Below the pieces are notes generated by a model. The model saw only the letters and a program-made list of their open reading frames with translations, had not been told where the DNA came from and did not search any database. The position numbers and the translations under genes are program-made. This document shows, in pieces, positions 1-17,863 of a stretch of 64,000 nt of DNA (its first letter is position 1; each line of letters opens with the position of its first letter). Source of the stretch: Luzula sylvatica (Eukaryota > Streptophyta > Magnoliopsida > Poales > Juncaceae); assembly GCA_946800325.1 (NCBI GenBank), contig OX326960.1:55326855-55390854 (forward strand), in the 5' to 3' direction.

Positions 1-448
1 CACAAGATGTTTGTTTACGAAGTTCGGTAGGTGGTTGCTTTGTAGCTTTAACTCACCCTTTACTCGCTTAATTGACCGACTCAATTATTTGCGAGTACCT
101 ACGTCTCCGGGAATGCCTTGTGCCTCTTTTTGGCTTTCGATTGAATTCCAACTCAACTCGATTATAAGGATTTGCCTAGATCGATTTACACGCTTCTATC
201 GATCTATAGCTTAGGCTCTTTACAATTTGTTGCACTAGCCTATTACATTTTTTCACTAATCGAGCTACAACGTGATCGGTCACGTAAGTGGGATACGATT
301 AGTGGAGAATATCGAAAGTAGATCAACGATCTAAAGAGGTTTCTCAAGCTATCAATGGATATAGAAAATCACAGCTTAGGGTTTCTCTCTTTTTAGGTTT
401 GAAAGTTTTAAATTGAGGAAGTGGGAGAGAGAGACCCATGAAGGATTC

Positions 449-456
449 TATTTATA
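449..456 (-). promoter_or_regulatory. TATA box of the left-edge LTR
   Basis: TATAAATA on the minus strand. It lies about 33 bp downstream, in transcription order, of the CCGTTCGAACG array, where a U3 promoter would be expected. Confidence 0.45.
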
Positions 457-488
457 CTCTCTATAGAAATCCTTCATAAAACTTGTAG

Positions 489-939
489 TGCGTTCGAACG
501 CATACAGTCCGTTCAGAACGCACTTGAAGTTTGCACTAGCCGTTTCAAAATAACGTGCAAGTACATCTTGGGTCCGTTCGAACGGACAATGTCCATTCGT
601 AACGGACTCAATTATACATAGCATTTTGCGTTCATAGGAACAAGAGTCCGTTCAACGCACTGAAAAGTGGGTGAACGGATTCCAGGTTGTCCGTTCGAAC
701 GCACATGTGTGTTCGTTCGAACGCATACATCCCTGTGACATTTTCCGTTCACAGGAAGGATTGTCCGTTCAACGCACTCAGAAGGTGGGTGAACGGATTC
801 TAATTATCCGTTCGAACTGACATGATTGTTCGTTCGAACGCACACATCCCTGTGACACGTTTGGTTCTAATCAAGCTTTAAAGTTTTGATATTTAGCAAG
901 TCCGTTCTGAACGGACTTTGAGTTCGTTCAGAACGCACT
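489..939. repeat. Array A of CCGTTCGAACGG-type palindromes
   Basis: About a dozen palindromes built from arms CCGTT/GCGTT and AACGG/AACGC with centre CG, CAG or CTG (for example at 490, 573, 697 and 900). They are spaced irregularly every 20-60 bp and sit directly upstream of the minus-strand TATA box, so they occupy the U3 enhancer position of this LTR. Confidence 0.8.
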
Positions 940-1273
940 TCCTGCTTGACTGAACTCTTTGTTATTTTGAACATGATTTTACTTGAGTTCTACTAGGTTT
1001 GTACCTATGGTTTATTTGTGGCGTATCCCACTCACGGAAGGCTTCAACATCTTGAGTCTTGATGTATTCCAATGGCCTTCCTTGTGTTCTTCTTTTTCTT
1101 GTTTATGTTGAGACTTCATGTCCTGATTCTTGATGTAATCCAATGAAGTCTTCCTTCACAAGTCCTCCTTCATCTTCGTATCGTACCTATGTTATCCTGC
1201 ATTTTTCTGGATGTATACATTAGTACGGACAGTGTTTTGAAATAATCAAACTATCAGGAAATTTGAACCAACA

Positions 1274-4200
1274 CTCGTAATATGCAGTGAGGGAATGAGA
1301 GAGAAAGTGGGACCCACTTGTGGGCCCCACATAAAAACCTAATGTTTCTACCTCGAATCAAGAAAAACCAAGGCCAGGATTGGATTCCTCTCATTCTCCT
1401 GATCAAAATGGTATATTCATATTATTTTTATGGATGAAGGATGGGAGAGAAATGAAGCGAGAGAAAGTGGGTCCCACACCTGAGTGACTCGTTAATCCAA
1501 GGCCCACATCAGATCTGCAAGAAAGAATCCTGAAATGACCCATTAAATACACATCAGTCCAACTCTTTTAAAAGATTGTCAGTGGCCAAGAAATAATGCA
1601 ACCCACAGTAAAGTCCAAAACACAACTGAAAACGTGCTTTTGCACGAATGGTTACACAAAATTATTCACAGAAAACTCAACACCAACCCATTCTACCCAT
1701 CACTATGCTCAGGATTACGTGATTCATTAAAAATTACGTGACCTCGCCTGATGACCCATCTCACATCTCCAACACAACCCATTTCACGAAGAGACACACA
1801 GTTTGAGCCACAGAAGATCACCCAGCACTCACACTTTCAGCAACTGTCAGGATAACGTCATGTTTCTTCCTCTCCATTTCAACTCTACTGGACATCTCCT
1901 TTGATTCTTTTGTATACAAAAATGAATAGAAAATTTCCACTGGTAGTTAAGACGAGAAAATCATTGGAGATGATGTCCTGAGCTCTCCAGTGTACCAAAT
2001 TCATTGATCCGATACTCAAAATGATCGTAATGGGATCGTGGAGGTAGTTGTGCCTTTGGTTTGAATGAAAATGGTCATAAACGCCACTGTTCTGCTATAA
2101 AGGTCACGAGTTGGCTTTGAGATGGACACACACTTCTGGAGTGGATCTCTTTCCACTCCTTCACTTCCAACACCTTCCTCACACCCCTTTCAAGCTCTTC
2201 CAGGCATTAAGCCAGGTTCTTTGCTATTCCGGCTCAATCTTCCCATTGCTGGCACAAGATTAGGGTTTCATAACTGATATAGCAAGAATTTAGGTGATTG
2301 GCTCCAAATTGAGTGAAACCAGACCTTCCTCAAGCAATAGTGGAACAAGCTTTACCTTCAAGACTTACTGGATTAGCAAGATCAGTCATCCCCTCTCTCA
2401 ATTAGGTATTTTCTTCCCATTTATTTACTGTTTTTTGTAATTTTTGTGAGTGATTTGTGTAAAGAATGCTTATTTTCTGTTTAATCTAGTTTAATCTAAG
2501 TTTGTGAATCAATTTCCTATTTTTCTGAATTTTATTTGAATTTAATTTGAATTTTCTAAGTGTTGAAAACCTAATTGTGTCTTTTTATGTTCTGATTTCG
2601 TGAATTAATTATTATTTTTTGTGCAATTTTTTTATTTTGTGTTAATACATTTACATATAGATCTTGTTCTCTAAATTAATTCTCTTTTTACAGAATTGCA
2701 TTTTGAATTTTTGTTAAATTGTTATGAATTTTTAAAGTTGACTCAAAACCCTAACTAACTGTTTTGTGAGTTCATCTGACTTGTTGTAATTGGTAAAGTC
2801 ATTTGTGGATCTTTTTAATCAAAAAAAAAATATTTTCAATTAATATTTTCACCCTACTTGCACTAGAAATTAACCTCATTCCGTTTCATATTTAATTTCG
2901 GGAGAAATGATATCCTAAAGTTGAAGAAAAATACTTATGAAAACAACTTTTGACCTAACTAGATTTCGAAATTCTTTGGTACTTTTCTTGAATGTTTTTT
3001 GCATGATTCCTATATCTTTTTGGATCAATACAACTCATTGAGATTCAAGCTCAAATGATCTACTTTGCATCACTTTTCAAAATCATCTTGATTGGTTGAA
3101 TTTTCTTTATTGATTTTTGAATTTGGAAGTTTTTATTCTGTGAAAAAGACTAAGTTGTAAAACTTGTGATTTGTAATTATGTCAAACTTTGGGTACTGTT
3201 CATAAATTGTCTAGACCAATTGTGACCAAACAAAGCTTGTCATTGTGTAGTATTAGTTCTAAACTTAAAATCAAAACCAATTTCAAATCATTGGGAGATC
3301 TGGATTGTTAGTTATTGAATTTGTGAAACAGTCCACAACCAATATTCTGTCTAATTCTGTACTGGATCTTTTCACAAATTTTCAGGGACTGATTTGTAAA
3401 TTCATAATAACTGTTTATATGGGACTCCAAATTCCACCAAATTTTGACCATACCTTTAGGATATCAAAACCAACATAATCTGTGAGTTTCAAATAATTAT
3501 TCGAAATTTTGGAATATTTAATCTTAATTAACTTACGTATTTCTCGTGGAACGAATCCCTTATTTAACTACTATACTTGAGTTAGGAAAAAAAATGTGCG
3601 TTTGAGCCTTAATCACACAACGAAAAATTAACACCTTTTATAACGTGACTTACATCACAACAATATATATTTCTATTTTTGTCGATTTCATGTCGTATAT
3701 TATCCGAGAATCTTATATGCAACTAAATTTTGGCAATTCTTTACAATAAAATTGCTACTCAAAATAAAAAAACATAGATATTGATGTGAAACATAAATTT
3801 ATTCATATACTATTTAAGAAGGTAAAAGCCATAGTAGATAGAATAAAAGAGAGAAAATTTTGAAAAGAAAATGATACCTTAATCAAACTCGCGACCCTCT
3901 CTATTTTCCACGAGTTTCATAAATTATTATTTATTTTACTCTATGTAACAAAATAATGTAAATTAATTAATCACGACAATTCAAATTTTATAACGTCTCA
4001 AAAATCATAATTGAAAAATATTAATAATAATTTATGCAATATAATTTACGAAACATAATATATCATGACTTTATAATAGAAATTGAAATTAAATAATGAA
4101 AATTTTAAATTGTACTGATCGGATTGGGTTAATACATATTTTTTTTACCTCAAACTCATAGTTCAATCCATACTTCTAGATCACTCAAAATCTTAATCTG

Positions 4201-4307
4201 AATCAGGCCCGACAATTGTCAAACCCACAAAAAACAGGTCAAGTCGGATATGATGGGTAGGACGAGTTGGAGAGTTATTTGTACATCCATAATTATATAT
4301 GTCCGCT
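1274..4307. other. Non-coding AT-rich spacer
   Basis: No coding gene is recognisable. Around 1290-1520 there are two similar GAGAGAAAGTGGG(A/T)CCCAC segments. At 2094-2102 there is a TATA-like CTATAAAGG. It is followed by a pyrimidine-rich, transcript-like stretch to about 2405, where a GT-rich, intron-like AT-rich sequence begins. This could be the promoter and first exon of a non-coding transcript or a decayed LTR, but I see no TSD or terminal repeat that decides it. 2410-4300 is T-rich then A-rich spacer. Confidence 0.4.
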
Positions 4308-4395
4308 ATTAAAGAAGGAGATCTTGTCAAGCGCACTGGATCTATTTTTAGATGTTGCCGCGGGAAGGACCATGTTAGGTCGTGTGGTGGACGCT
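4308..4395 (+). pseudogene. atp1-like mitochondrial ATP synthase alpha fragment (NUMT)
   Basis: Translation of 4308-4349 gives IKEGDLVKRTGSI. After a one-base frameshift the sequence continues DVAAGRTMLGRVVDA. This matches the conserved N-terminal part of plant mitochondrial F1-ATPase alpha, which reads closely similar in the same order. The fragment is only about 88 bp, frameshifted, and has no flanking coding continuation, so it is a relic of organellar DNA in the nucleus or a captured piece of such DNA. The peptide assignment is from memory of the family; the nuclear context is seen directly. Confidence 0.6.
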
Positions 4396-4637
4396 AGCTT
4401 TTAGCCCTTCCTCATTGCTTCAATGGATGTTAATGATCGTGTTGTCGACATCCATTTCAGTTTGAGTCAAGTTGCGAAGGATGGTCGACAGTAAGTCGAA
4501 AGAAGTTTTCATACTTAGTTGAGAAGTTCGTGTTAAAGTCTCCAAGAGCATCAAATGAATTTCCAGCTGACTTGCGCTTCTAACCGCTCAGTTTATTTTT
4601 GTGAAGAATCTCTCTTTTAGTTCTATAGGCCCGTACT

Positions 4638-5319
4638 CAGAGGTGGCAATCGGACAGGTCGGGTTGGGTCGGGTCGGGTCGGGTCGGGTCGGGTCGGATC
4701 ATTTTGGGTTCGGATCGTTTCGATTTGCGGGTCATTCGGGTCAGCGGGTCGTTCCGGCCACGGGTCGTTCCGGTTCGGGTCGTTTCAGTTTTCGAGTCAT
4801 TCGGTTCTGGATCGTTTCGATTTTCAGGTCATTCGGGTTCCAGTCGTTTCGGTTTTCGGGTCATTCGGTTCCAGATCGTTTCGGTTTTCGGGTCATTCGG
4901 TTTCGGATCATTTCGGTTTACAGATCGTCCGAGTCTTGGTTATTTTGATTTTCGGTTCATTAAGATTTCGAATCATTCAATTTTTCGAAAATTTAATTTT
5001 CCGAGTAATCCGGGATTTATTTTGATGATTTCTAAATACTTTAGCAATATTATATTGATTTTAACAATAATATATTAATTTTCGGGTCATTCGGGTCGTG
5101 AGTTTCGGGTCATTCGGGCTTGGGGGTAGTTCGGGTCGTTCAGGTTTCGGGTCATTCGGTTTCGGATCAATTTCGATTTCGGGTCGATTTCGTGTTCGGG
5201 TCATTCAGTTGCGGTTCCATTTCGGGTTCGGGTCATTCGGTTTCAGTTCGGTTTCGGATTCGGGTCGTTGACTTTTCAACATTTTTCGGTTCGGGTCAGG
5301 TCGGATTTTACCAGCTCTA
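4638..5319. mobile_element. Non-autonomous hAT-type element (CCGAAC family)
   Basis: Ends are CAGAGGTGGCAA on the left and, as reverse complement, TAGAGCTGGTAA on the right. Flanking 8-bp duplications are CCCGTACT (4630-4637) and CTCGTACT (5320-5327), 7 of 8 identical. The left and right parts are filled with short TTTCGGGTCATTCGG-like units. There is no transposase. The 8-bp TSD and TIR are typical of hAT. The same family occurs at 19931-20697. Confidence 0.8.
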
Positions 5320-5327
5320 CTCGTACT

Positions 5328-6087
5328 CCAACGATGAATTGGCGAAGCCTCCCGAACCGAACCACTTATTTCAGAATCCGGATCTATTGCAGTCTGAATG
5401 TTCCGATGGACTTATTAATTCTCAACGAAATCCAAACTCTAAACATATTAAGATTTTTAAGACCCATAATTTAAACAAATTAAAAAATCCATCATCACAA
5501 ACATATTAATACCAAAAAATAAGCATAATCTATTTTTTTGAAGAATTTGAAACTGAGAGCTAGAATTGAGTTCATTAGTTAGTCTTGTTTTTGAATGGTG
5601 AATCGACCCACGCAAAGCCGGAACGATCCAACTCAGTTTGGACTCGAACCGACTCGGCTCGAATTGATTTTATTCAATATGTATTCGAACGATCTTTGAA
5701 TCAAACTCGAGCAACATCGAACATCCCTAATTGTAAAGATTAAAATATCTGAAACAGAAACAATGTAAATATCCCAATGATTGATGCTTTGGATAATCTT
5801 TCTTTTATTATTCAATGGTACGAAACCTCGCTAGTTTATACCGTAACTAAATTTTTCGTTGACTTGACTCGCTCACCTCAGCTCGTTAACAAAGAAATGA
5901 AATAACAAAGGAAATTATTCTTTGTCTCCACACAACATTTGATAAAAAATCTTGATATAATAACCATGGCATCACCACTAATTGGATGGTCAAATTGGTT
6001 GATTGTGTATGTTTATCTTCCGTATTAAATTTTCAATTAACACAACTCATCATTGTACTTTGTACATTGTATTTTGTACTTTCTACA
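5328..6087. other. Spacer with a possible decayed hAT end
   Basis: No gene seen. At 5640-5733 there is a GACTCGAACCGACTCGG-type repeat ending in ACATCCCTA, which looks like one terminus of another hAT element. I could not find its partner. Confidence 0.3.
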
Positions 6088-6234
6088 GGCATGTTTGATT
6101 TGAGGGATTTTGGAATGCATGGATATATGAAATACATGGATTTCATTATACATGTATTTTAGAATTCATGCTAGTTGTTTGAGTAGTTGGATTTGAATAT
6201 CATGTAAATAAGAATTTGTTGTTTGATTGTCTTG

Positions 6235-7129
6235 GGGGGCGTTTGGCAAGCGGAGTTAGTAGAATGGAATCGAATTATAAGGTGGAGGAGAAAAAAATTC
6301 TGGAATTAGTAATTCTACAGTTTGTTTGGATGTCTAAATTATAAGATGCTGGAAAGTTTAATTCTTTGTTTTGTTGTTGATTTTTTTTTTTGGAATTTTG
6401 TTAATTGTGAATATTGAGATGATATTTAATTCAACTACTAAAATATTAAAAACTATAATTTAATTATCATTAAAAATCACCAAATTAAAGTATTGGTAGA
6501 CAAAATGAAAGCAAAACAAAAAGTTATGAATATTTGATGAATGGCATTATAGTGAAATGTCAATTGTGAATATTCATAATATTTTTTGTTTGAAATTAAA
6601 ATCACATAATAAACAATCCAAATCAGAACTATCACAATACAACGACTTGATACTCGAAATGAGGTAATCACTATTATTACTGTCAATACTTCTGAGAACT
6701 CGATACTGTATATAATCAATACTATGAACTCAATTTATATTTTACATAACCAATTATATTTATACTACTCAATTTATAATGAACAGTCAGTGTATGACAT
6801 AAGAGAGGACCAAATTGAGAAGGGTGTTAATGAATCGATATTGCACAATTAGTAATGCATAGTCAATACATTGAATACTCTACGGTCAATTTGTACTCTT
6901 CAGAATCAATTTTGACGAAAGAAATAAGAGTACAATCTGAATTAAATGAGAAAATTATCAATATGAGTACTTAACAGAGGGTTCCTCAATATCAACAATG
7001 CATCAGACATTGAATTAAGACCAAAACAAAGAGAGAACCTCAAATAATTTTCAAGGAAACATCAATTAATCCAAAAAAGACATGAGATATAACCTCAAAT
7101 CCTCAATCAACCATAGTCTCAGAAGAGCA

Positions 7130-7195
<66 letters not shown>

Positions 7196-7547
7196 TATCA
7201 CTCTCATGAGAGAGGAGCTAGGAGCAGATCGGAGATCAGAGAACCATGAGCACTTAGGAGCTAAAGGGAGAACCGTAGAAACATGAGTACTTAGGAGCCA
7301 TACAGCATATGAGTCATTCGTGGAGAGCAAATAGAAGGAGAGAAGTTAATGGTGATTTGGGACAAATTATTTTCCTGGCATTTGGCGCTCCAGATATTTG
7401 TGGAGCAGAAGTTTGCAGGTACACATAAGAATTGAGAATACCCGCATTTGAAAATTCTAATTTTTAATGTTAACCAAACACAAATTTGTGTTTTGCTGGA
7501 ATTTAAAAATCTAATTCCACTCCAAATTCTGCTATCCAAACAGGCCC
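6235..7547. mobile_element. Harbinger/Tourist-like non-autonomous element
   Basis: The left end GGGGGCGTTTGG and right end (reverse complement) GGGCCTGTTTGG are imperfect TIRs, flanked by TTG at 6232-6234 and 7548-7550. Related termini occur at 21785-21860, at about 38050-38150 and, in reverse, at 40000-40113, so this is a dispersed family in the locus. There is no transposase. A long GA microsatellite lies inside. Confidence 0.5.
7133..7192. repeat. (GA)n microsatellite
   Basis: About 30 uninterrupted GA units inside the element at 6235-7547. Confidence 0.95.
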
Positions 7548-7550
7548 TTG

Positions 7551-9366
7551 AAGATTTTGGATTTTGGATTTCATAAATGCAAATTAAATTTACAAAATGA
7601 CATCTTCAATTTAATAATGACTAAAAATCAAACCATATATTACATACAAACAAAAAGAGTTCAAGCTAATTACAAAATCACCACCACATAATCAAATCAA
7701 AATTTCATTAAAAAAAACAAATTCAATAATATTTAACATACTTTAGTATACACTGTAACTACTAAACTATCCCAAATAAATTTGTTACTTATTTCGACAA
7801 GCATTCAATAAATCTCATATAAACTCCCATGATGAATAAGATCAACAATGGAGGAATAATTATAGTATTTGGCGTCCGTTAGCGTCGGAACTGGATGTCT
7901 CCGATACATATTTTGGAACCACTTCCCCTTTCTCCAGTTGACTCAATTCAATCACATTCATTCGCGAATAACCCTAAAAATCATAGATTAATTGATGCTA
8001 AGTTAATCTCAGAGTTTAGATGAAACACGAAAAAACCAAATCAACAAATTATAATCAAACTAATTAACACGAATTTAATTCTAACCGAGTTAATCTTAGA
8101 GTTTAACAGTACATATTACCTAATCATAGTTTACACTTAACACTAATTAATAATTAATAATTAATAATACCATTTAATTCTAACTGATTTATTGATCCTA
8201 GTTGAAAACACTAATTAAATCTGTAAACTAATTGAAAATACTAAATGAATCTATAAACTGACGATGACGCATGATTGGATTTGTTTCTGCAAGGTGCCTT
8301 GTTTGATTTAGGATATGCTTGATTTACCAGGATTATAATCGAGAAAAAATAAAACAATTAACCCTATTGACCCTAAAATTAGCTAAGCTCACAAGTATTT
8401 TAACTGATATGTCCAATAATATAAATATATGAAGTAATTTGTGAACAATTGCACCAAAATGTCTTGGATTTTACAATTGGACAATAATTATAATTTAAAA
8501 TTCAACTTAATTAATACAAATTTGGAAACAAACACACAAAATACTAATCAGAGAAGAGGATTCCGCCTAATTAATACCTGGCAATCTCCAAATCAACAAA
8601 TTGACATATCGTAGCAATTTCCACGTTACAGTCACTCGAAGGTAAATGGCGATCTGCAACTTGAGAATGCGGAGACCTCAAGAGAGATGTTCAGGATCTA
8701 GGCAAGTGGGTTTAGAGGAGGAGATACAAGCTCTAGGCTAGCAATAATGGCGGAGGTCTCAAGAGAAAGGTGTACATATTCTAGAATCGTGGGTTTGAGA
8801 GGAGAGATGATTGAAAGTAGCGATGGGTTCGACTTTCGAGAGGAGAGAGGAGAGAGGACTGAAATACAGGGATTTTGCTAGAGCTCTGTGTGAAATACCG
8901 ATTTTTTTTCTGTATTCCACAATACAGGGATTTTGGCGTCTAAATCCAATACAAGGATAAATCAAACAATGGATTTCGAAAGGATCCTGTATTCGAGAAT
9001 ACATATCCCACTAATGTTCGGACACCTAGTTTTCACATCCGTTTTGATGAGGAATCTATGGATTCGGTAGTAGGCCAAAATTGGTGTTCGGTTAGCAAAA
9101 AATATTCATAGTTTCGAGGCTAGGAAGCTCAGGATTTCATGAAAAAATCACTTTTTGTTGGGTTTTAAAAAATCCACTTCGACTGGATTTTCTTCTAGGA
9201 AAGGAGAGAGAAAGTAATAAAAAAATTTAAGACTCTTTTTTTTTAATTGATTAATTGATTCAACTAATTGATTCTATTTATTTATTTCAATTTATTTATT
9301 TAATATATTAAAATAATTTAATTTAACATAATTTGATGGAATAATTTTTTTAATTTACGTAGTCTT
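7551..9366. other. AT-rich non-coding DNA
   Basis: No gene is supported. 8300-9010 contains segments that again use the TTTGATTTAGGAT and CAAACAATGGATT vocabulary of the surrounding TIR elements, so it is probably decayed element DNA. Confidence 0.4.
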
Positions 9367-9610
9367 TCCATATATATTCGTACAAGTATCCGTATTCGAA
9401 ATCGGATATCGAATACCGTATTCGAATCCGTATCAGAAATCGGATATAAAATACCAAATATTGTAATATCGGATATCGTATTTATATCCGAAATCGGATA
9501 TCGGATACTGGATACCATATATATTCGTACAAGTATCTGAAATCAAATATCAAATATCAAATATCTGATACCGTATTCGTATCCCGAATCGGATATCAGA
9601 TATCGAATAT
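9367..9610. repeat. GGATATCGGATACC-type tandem repeat block
   Basis: Short units of ATCGGATATCG and CCGTATTCG alternate. A 22-bp block beginning CATATATATTCGTAC occurs at about 9369 and again at about 9516, so the block is a diverged tandem duplication. Confidence 0.7.
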
Positions 9611-9765
9611 CGTATCTGTATTCAAAATTAATGGTATTAAAAAAATACTATGAAAATTTGTCGTATTAAAAAATAATATTTTATGGAATTAATAAATAAT
9701 TAAAATGTATCAAAAATTAATATTAATACTAATAATAGATTAATAAATAATTAAAATCTATTTTG

Positions 9766-10623
<858 letters not shown>

Positions 10624-10910
10624 TATTTAACAATTAATAATATTTTGATAGGATTAACAAATAAATATGATAATTATAAAATTTTATAAGAAATAATACA
10701 ATCATGAAATATTTTATTCATTTTTTACATCTCATCCTATGATTTTCATCAAACACCTTTTAAGCATCCTACATTCGTAGTTTTTGCATTTTCCTGCCAC
10801 CGTAGTTTCCTGATATTCACATATTGGTTTCCTGCAAGTACGAGTTTCCTGCTGGTATACAAAACTGACCTAGCAAACACGCCCTAAATCCCTCAAATCA
10901 AACATGCCCA

Positions 10911-12740
10911 AATTGTTGTCTACTCCCCCATCCCATCCCATCGAGGACCGGCCCAATCATATTAAAGATCCGAAGCTAATTTTTTAAAAATATTTCTTAA
11001 ATTAAATATTAAATGAGATTAAGATTGTATATGTGATTGTGTGGTTTGTTGATTAAGGTTCTTGATTTTTTTATATAGATCAAAAGTTCAAATTTTGTCA
11101 GGTCAATTTTTTTTCATAGTTTCCTTATATTTAGAGAGAGAAAAAATTAAAAATTTTGTTGGTATGAATTCGAATTCATGACCTCTCATTAACTAGATAA
11201 TTGTTCTACCAATTAACCAAGAGACTTATTCTGATATGTAGTAATTTTATTGTAATTATACTTATTTTTAGCTGAATAAAATATATTTTTCGAAAATTTT
11301 GGACCTCTTAAAATTATGGACTCGAAACCCAAACTTCATAGACTTTATATATGGACCGAACCTGATCCCATCTGCACCACAGCTAGGGCTTTAGTTTGCC
11401 TCACTTATCATGAACACCTCGTAAATTCCATCCTTACATGGCACAATGATGAAACATAACTTTGTTCTAAATTCAAATCCAGCATCCACTCTCCATCTTC
11501 ACTTTTCATTTCACTAACATGCGGTAAAGAAATCTTTACCTTCTTTTACGAGCTTCCCAATCAACAAGATAATTACTATTGTCATGTACATAATTTTGCA
11601 CTTGACGATTAACAAGATAATTCCAAAATAATTAATATTGCTTAATTGGAATAATCCGAATAATTAATACATTTTAATCCAAATAATTAGCTTAATTTCA
11701 CATGTTAAACTACGATTAACGAGTTCACGGTCCAATTAATGATTAACGGGCCCACATTTAATTGAGAATTACAATTAACAAGTGTTGCCGATTAACAACT
11801 TCACAATTAACGAGTACACCGTCCAATTAACGAGTAGAGAATTAACGGAGCAGAGAATTAATGGAGTAGTCTCTTAAATTCTCATAATTAACTACTCATT
11901 CTAATTCTCATAACATGGAATTAACAATCAAGTATAACTATATTTCTCATAATTACAATTCAAAATGAATTAAGTAAATTCTCATAAAAAATAAGTTTCA
12001 TTACAATTAATTTACAATAAAATCGAAATATCAGGTTTACTATCTTCATGGGCATTTTAGTAATTTTCGACTACACTCATCATGAATCAACATAATTAAA
12101 AAAATAAGTTCCATTACAATTAATTAACTTCTATGGAACATCAATTAACTCGAACATAATTAACTTCATGGGCATTCTAATTGACTCAATTAATTATTAA
12201 TTGACACGTTCAATTGACACGTAAATAAATTATGTTTGTATATATTAATTGACACGTCAATTTAATTAAACGATTAATTAAATCATTAATAAAATCAATT
12301 AACAATACTAATCAACCATCATAACCATCATTTCTTACTCCATCAGTATTTTTTTTTGTTTTTTTTGTTTAGCGTTACGGTTCTTAATATATAACCCCTA
12401 ATCATTATGGCTGTACATTGAGAAAGACAATACGGTCTATTCAAATTTCGAAGTTATTTCAAACTTTCAAAGTCATCTGGAGGCTTGTGGCATCATTCGA
12501 AGTGGATTCATTCAGGATTCAGCAAGTTATCAAATCTTCTGTTCACCCGCTACTGCAAAACCACAGAAGTAGACTGGAGTTCTCAGTAACGGGAATCTAT
12601 CAACCACTTCACAATTTTGTAATTGAAGCCTTGACTAGATCTGGGCCTATAAGATATTCTTCGTGCCTACGGGCTAAAAAATCAAAAAAAAAAGATATTC
12701 TTCACAGCGAATTAGCCTTTGCCACGGACACAAGAACTAC
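10911..12740. other. AT-rich spacer upstream of the GLR gene
   Basis: No supported gene. 11700-11900 contains many interspersed AATTAACGAGT or ATTAACGGAG words. Another block rich in AATTGACACGT is at 12180-12270. The open frame at 12418-12750 lacks recognisable protein features and I do not call it. Confidence 0.5.
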
Positions 12741-12745
12741 GAGTC

Positions 12746-12752
12746 TATAAAT
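12746..12752 (+). promoter_or_regulatory. Candidate TATA box of the GLR gene
   Basis: TATAAAT lies 122 bp upstream of the chosen ATG, which would give a 5' UTR of roughly 90-100 nt. It is the best-placed TATA-like word; experimental start sites are unknown. Confidence 0.5.
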
Positions 12753-12873
12753 GAAACTTCTCCGTAATAACAGTCAAGCCCAAACAGTACCAAAATGAAG
12801 GCACGGACAAAAAAAAATACTAGGAGGGTAAAATTTCCTTCACAACGAAGCCTCTCTCTGTGACACTTCTGAA

Positions 12874-17642
<4,769 letters not shown>

Positions 17643-17674
17643 TGTCACTCTATTTTATTATTAGTATTACGTTT

Positions 17675-17680
17675 AATAAA
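17675..17680 (+). promoter_or_regulatory. Poly(A) signal of the GLR gene
   Basis: AATAAA 33 nt after the TGA stop. The neighbouring convergent gene stops at 17864, so the two 3' UTRs may overlap or abut. Confidence 0.55.
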
Positions 17681-17863
17681 GGCTTAGATATTGTGGGCAT
17701 TTAGGGTTCTCTGATCAGATTGGAGAACATCATTATGTTTTACTGTACTTCCTTCAATTGTAGTCTCTAATTTGATTCAAAATTTTAACAAAGCCTGAGT
17801 CACAACTTATTACCCAACTTAAAACAATATAAACATTGCAAAAACATCAAACGAAAAAAGAAT

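Larger units (their letters stand above)
1..1273 (-). mobile_element. Copia-type LTR (probable 5' LTR, body off the left edge)
   Basis: Read on the minus strand this begins TGTTGGTTCAAATTTCC at 1273, has a TATA box at 449-456, and is similar over several hundred bases to the plus-strand stretch around 60.2-61.0 kb. The shared blocks include the purine-rich segment near the TATA box, the sequence around 160-330, and a CCGTTCGAACG repeat array just upstream of the TATA box. No polypurine tract precedes the TGTTGG end, so I infer a 5' LTR whose body lies left of position 1. The family (SIRE-like Copia) is a guess from LTR character only. Confidence 0.5.

Noticed and set aside
489..939. CRISPR-like regularly repeated palindromes
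   Set aside because: Spacing is irregular, there are no unique spacers of constant length, and the context is a plant LTR.
4601..5509. Gly/Phe/Arg-rich or Arg/Ser-rich frames
   Set aside because: Produced by the repetitive GGGTCGTTTCGG arrays of a hAT element.
5640..5733. Complete hAT element ending ACATCCCTA
   Set aside because: Only one terminus could be found and there is no 8-bp duplication.
12418..12750. 110-codon frame just upstream of the GLR gene
   Set aside because: Starts at a TTG rather than ATG, has no recognisable motif and overlaps the promoter region.
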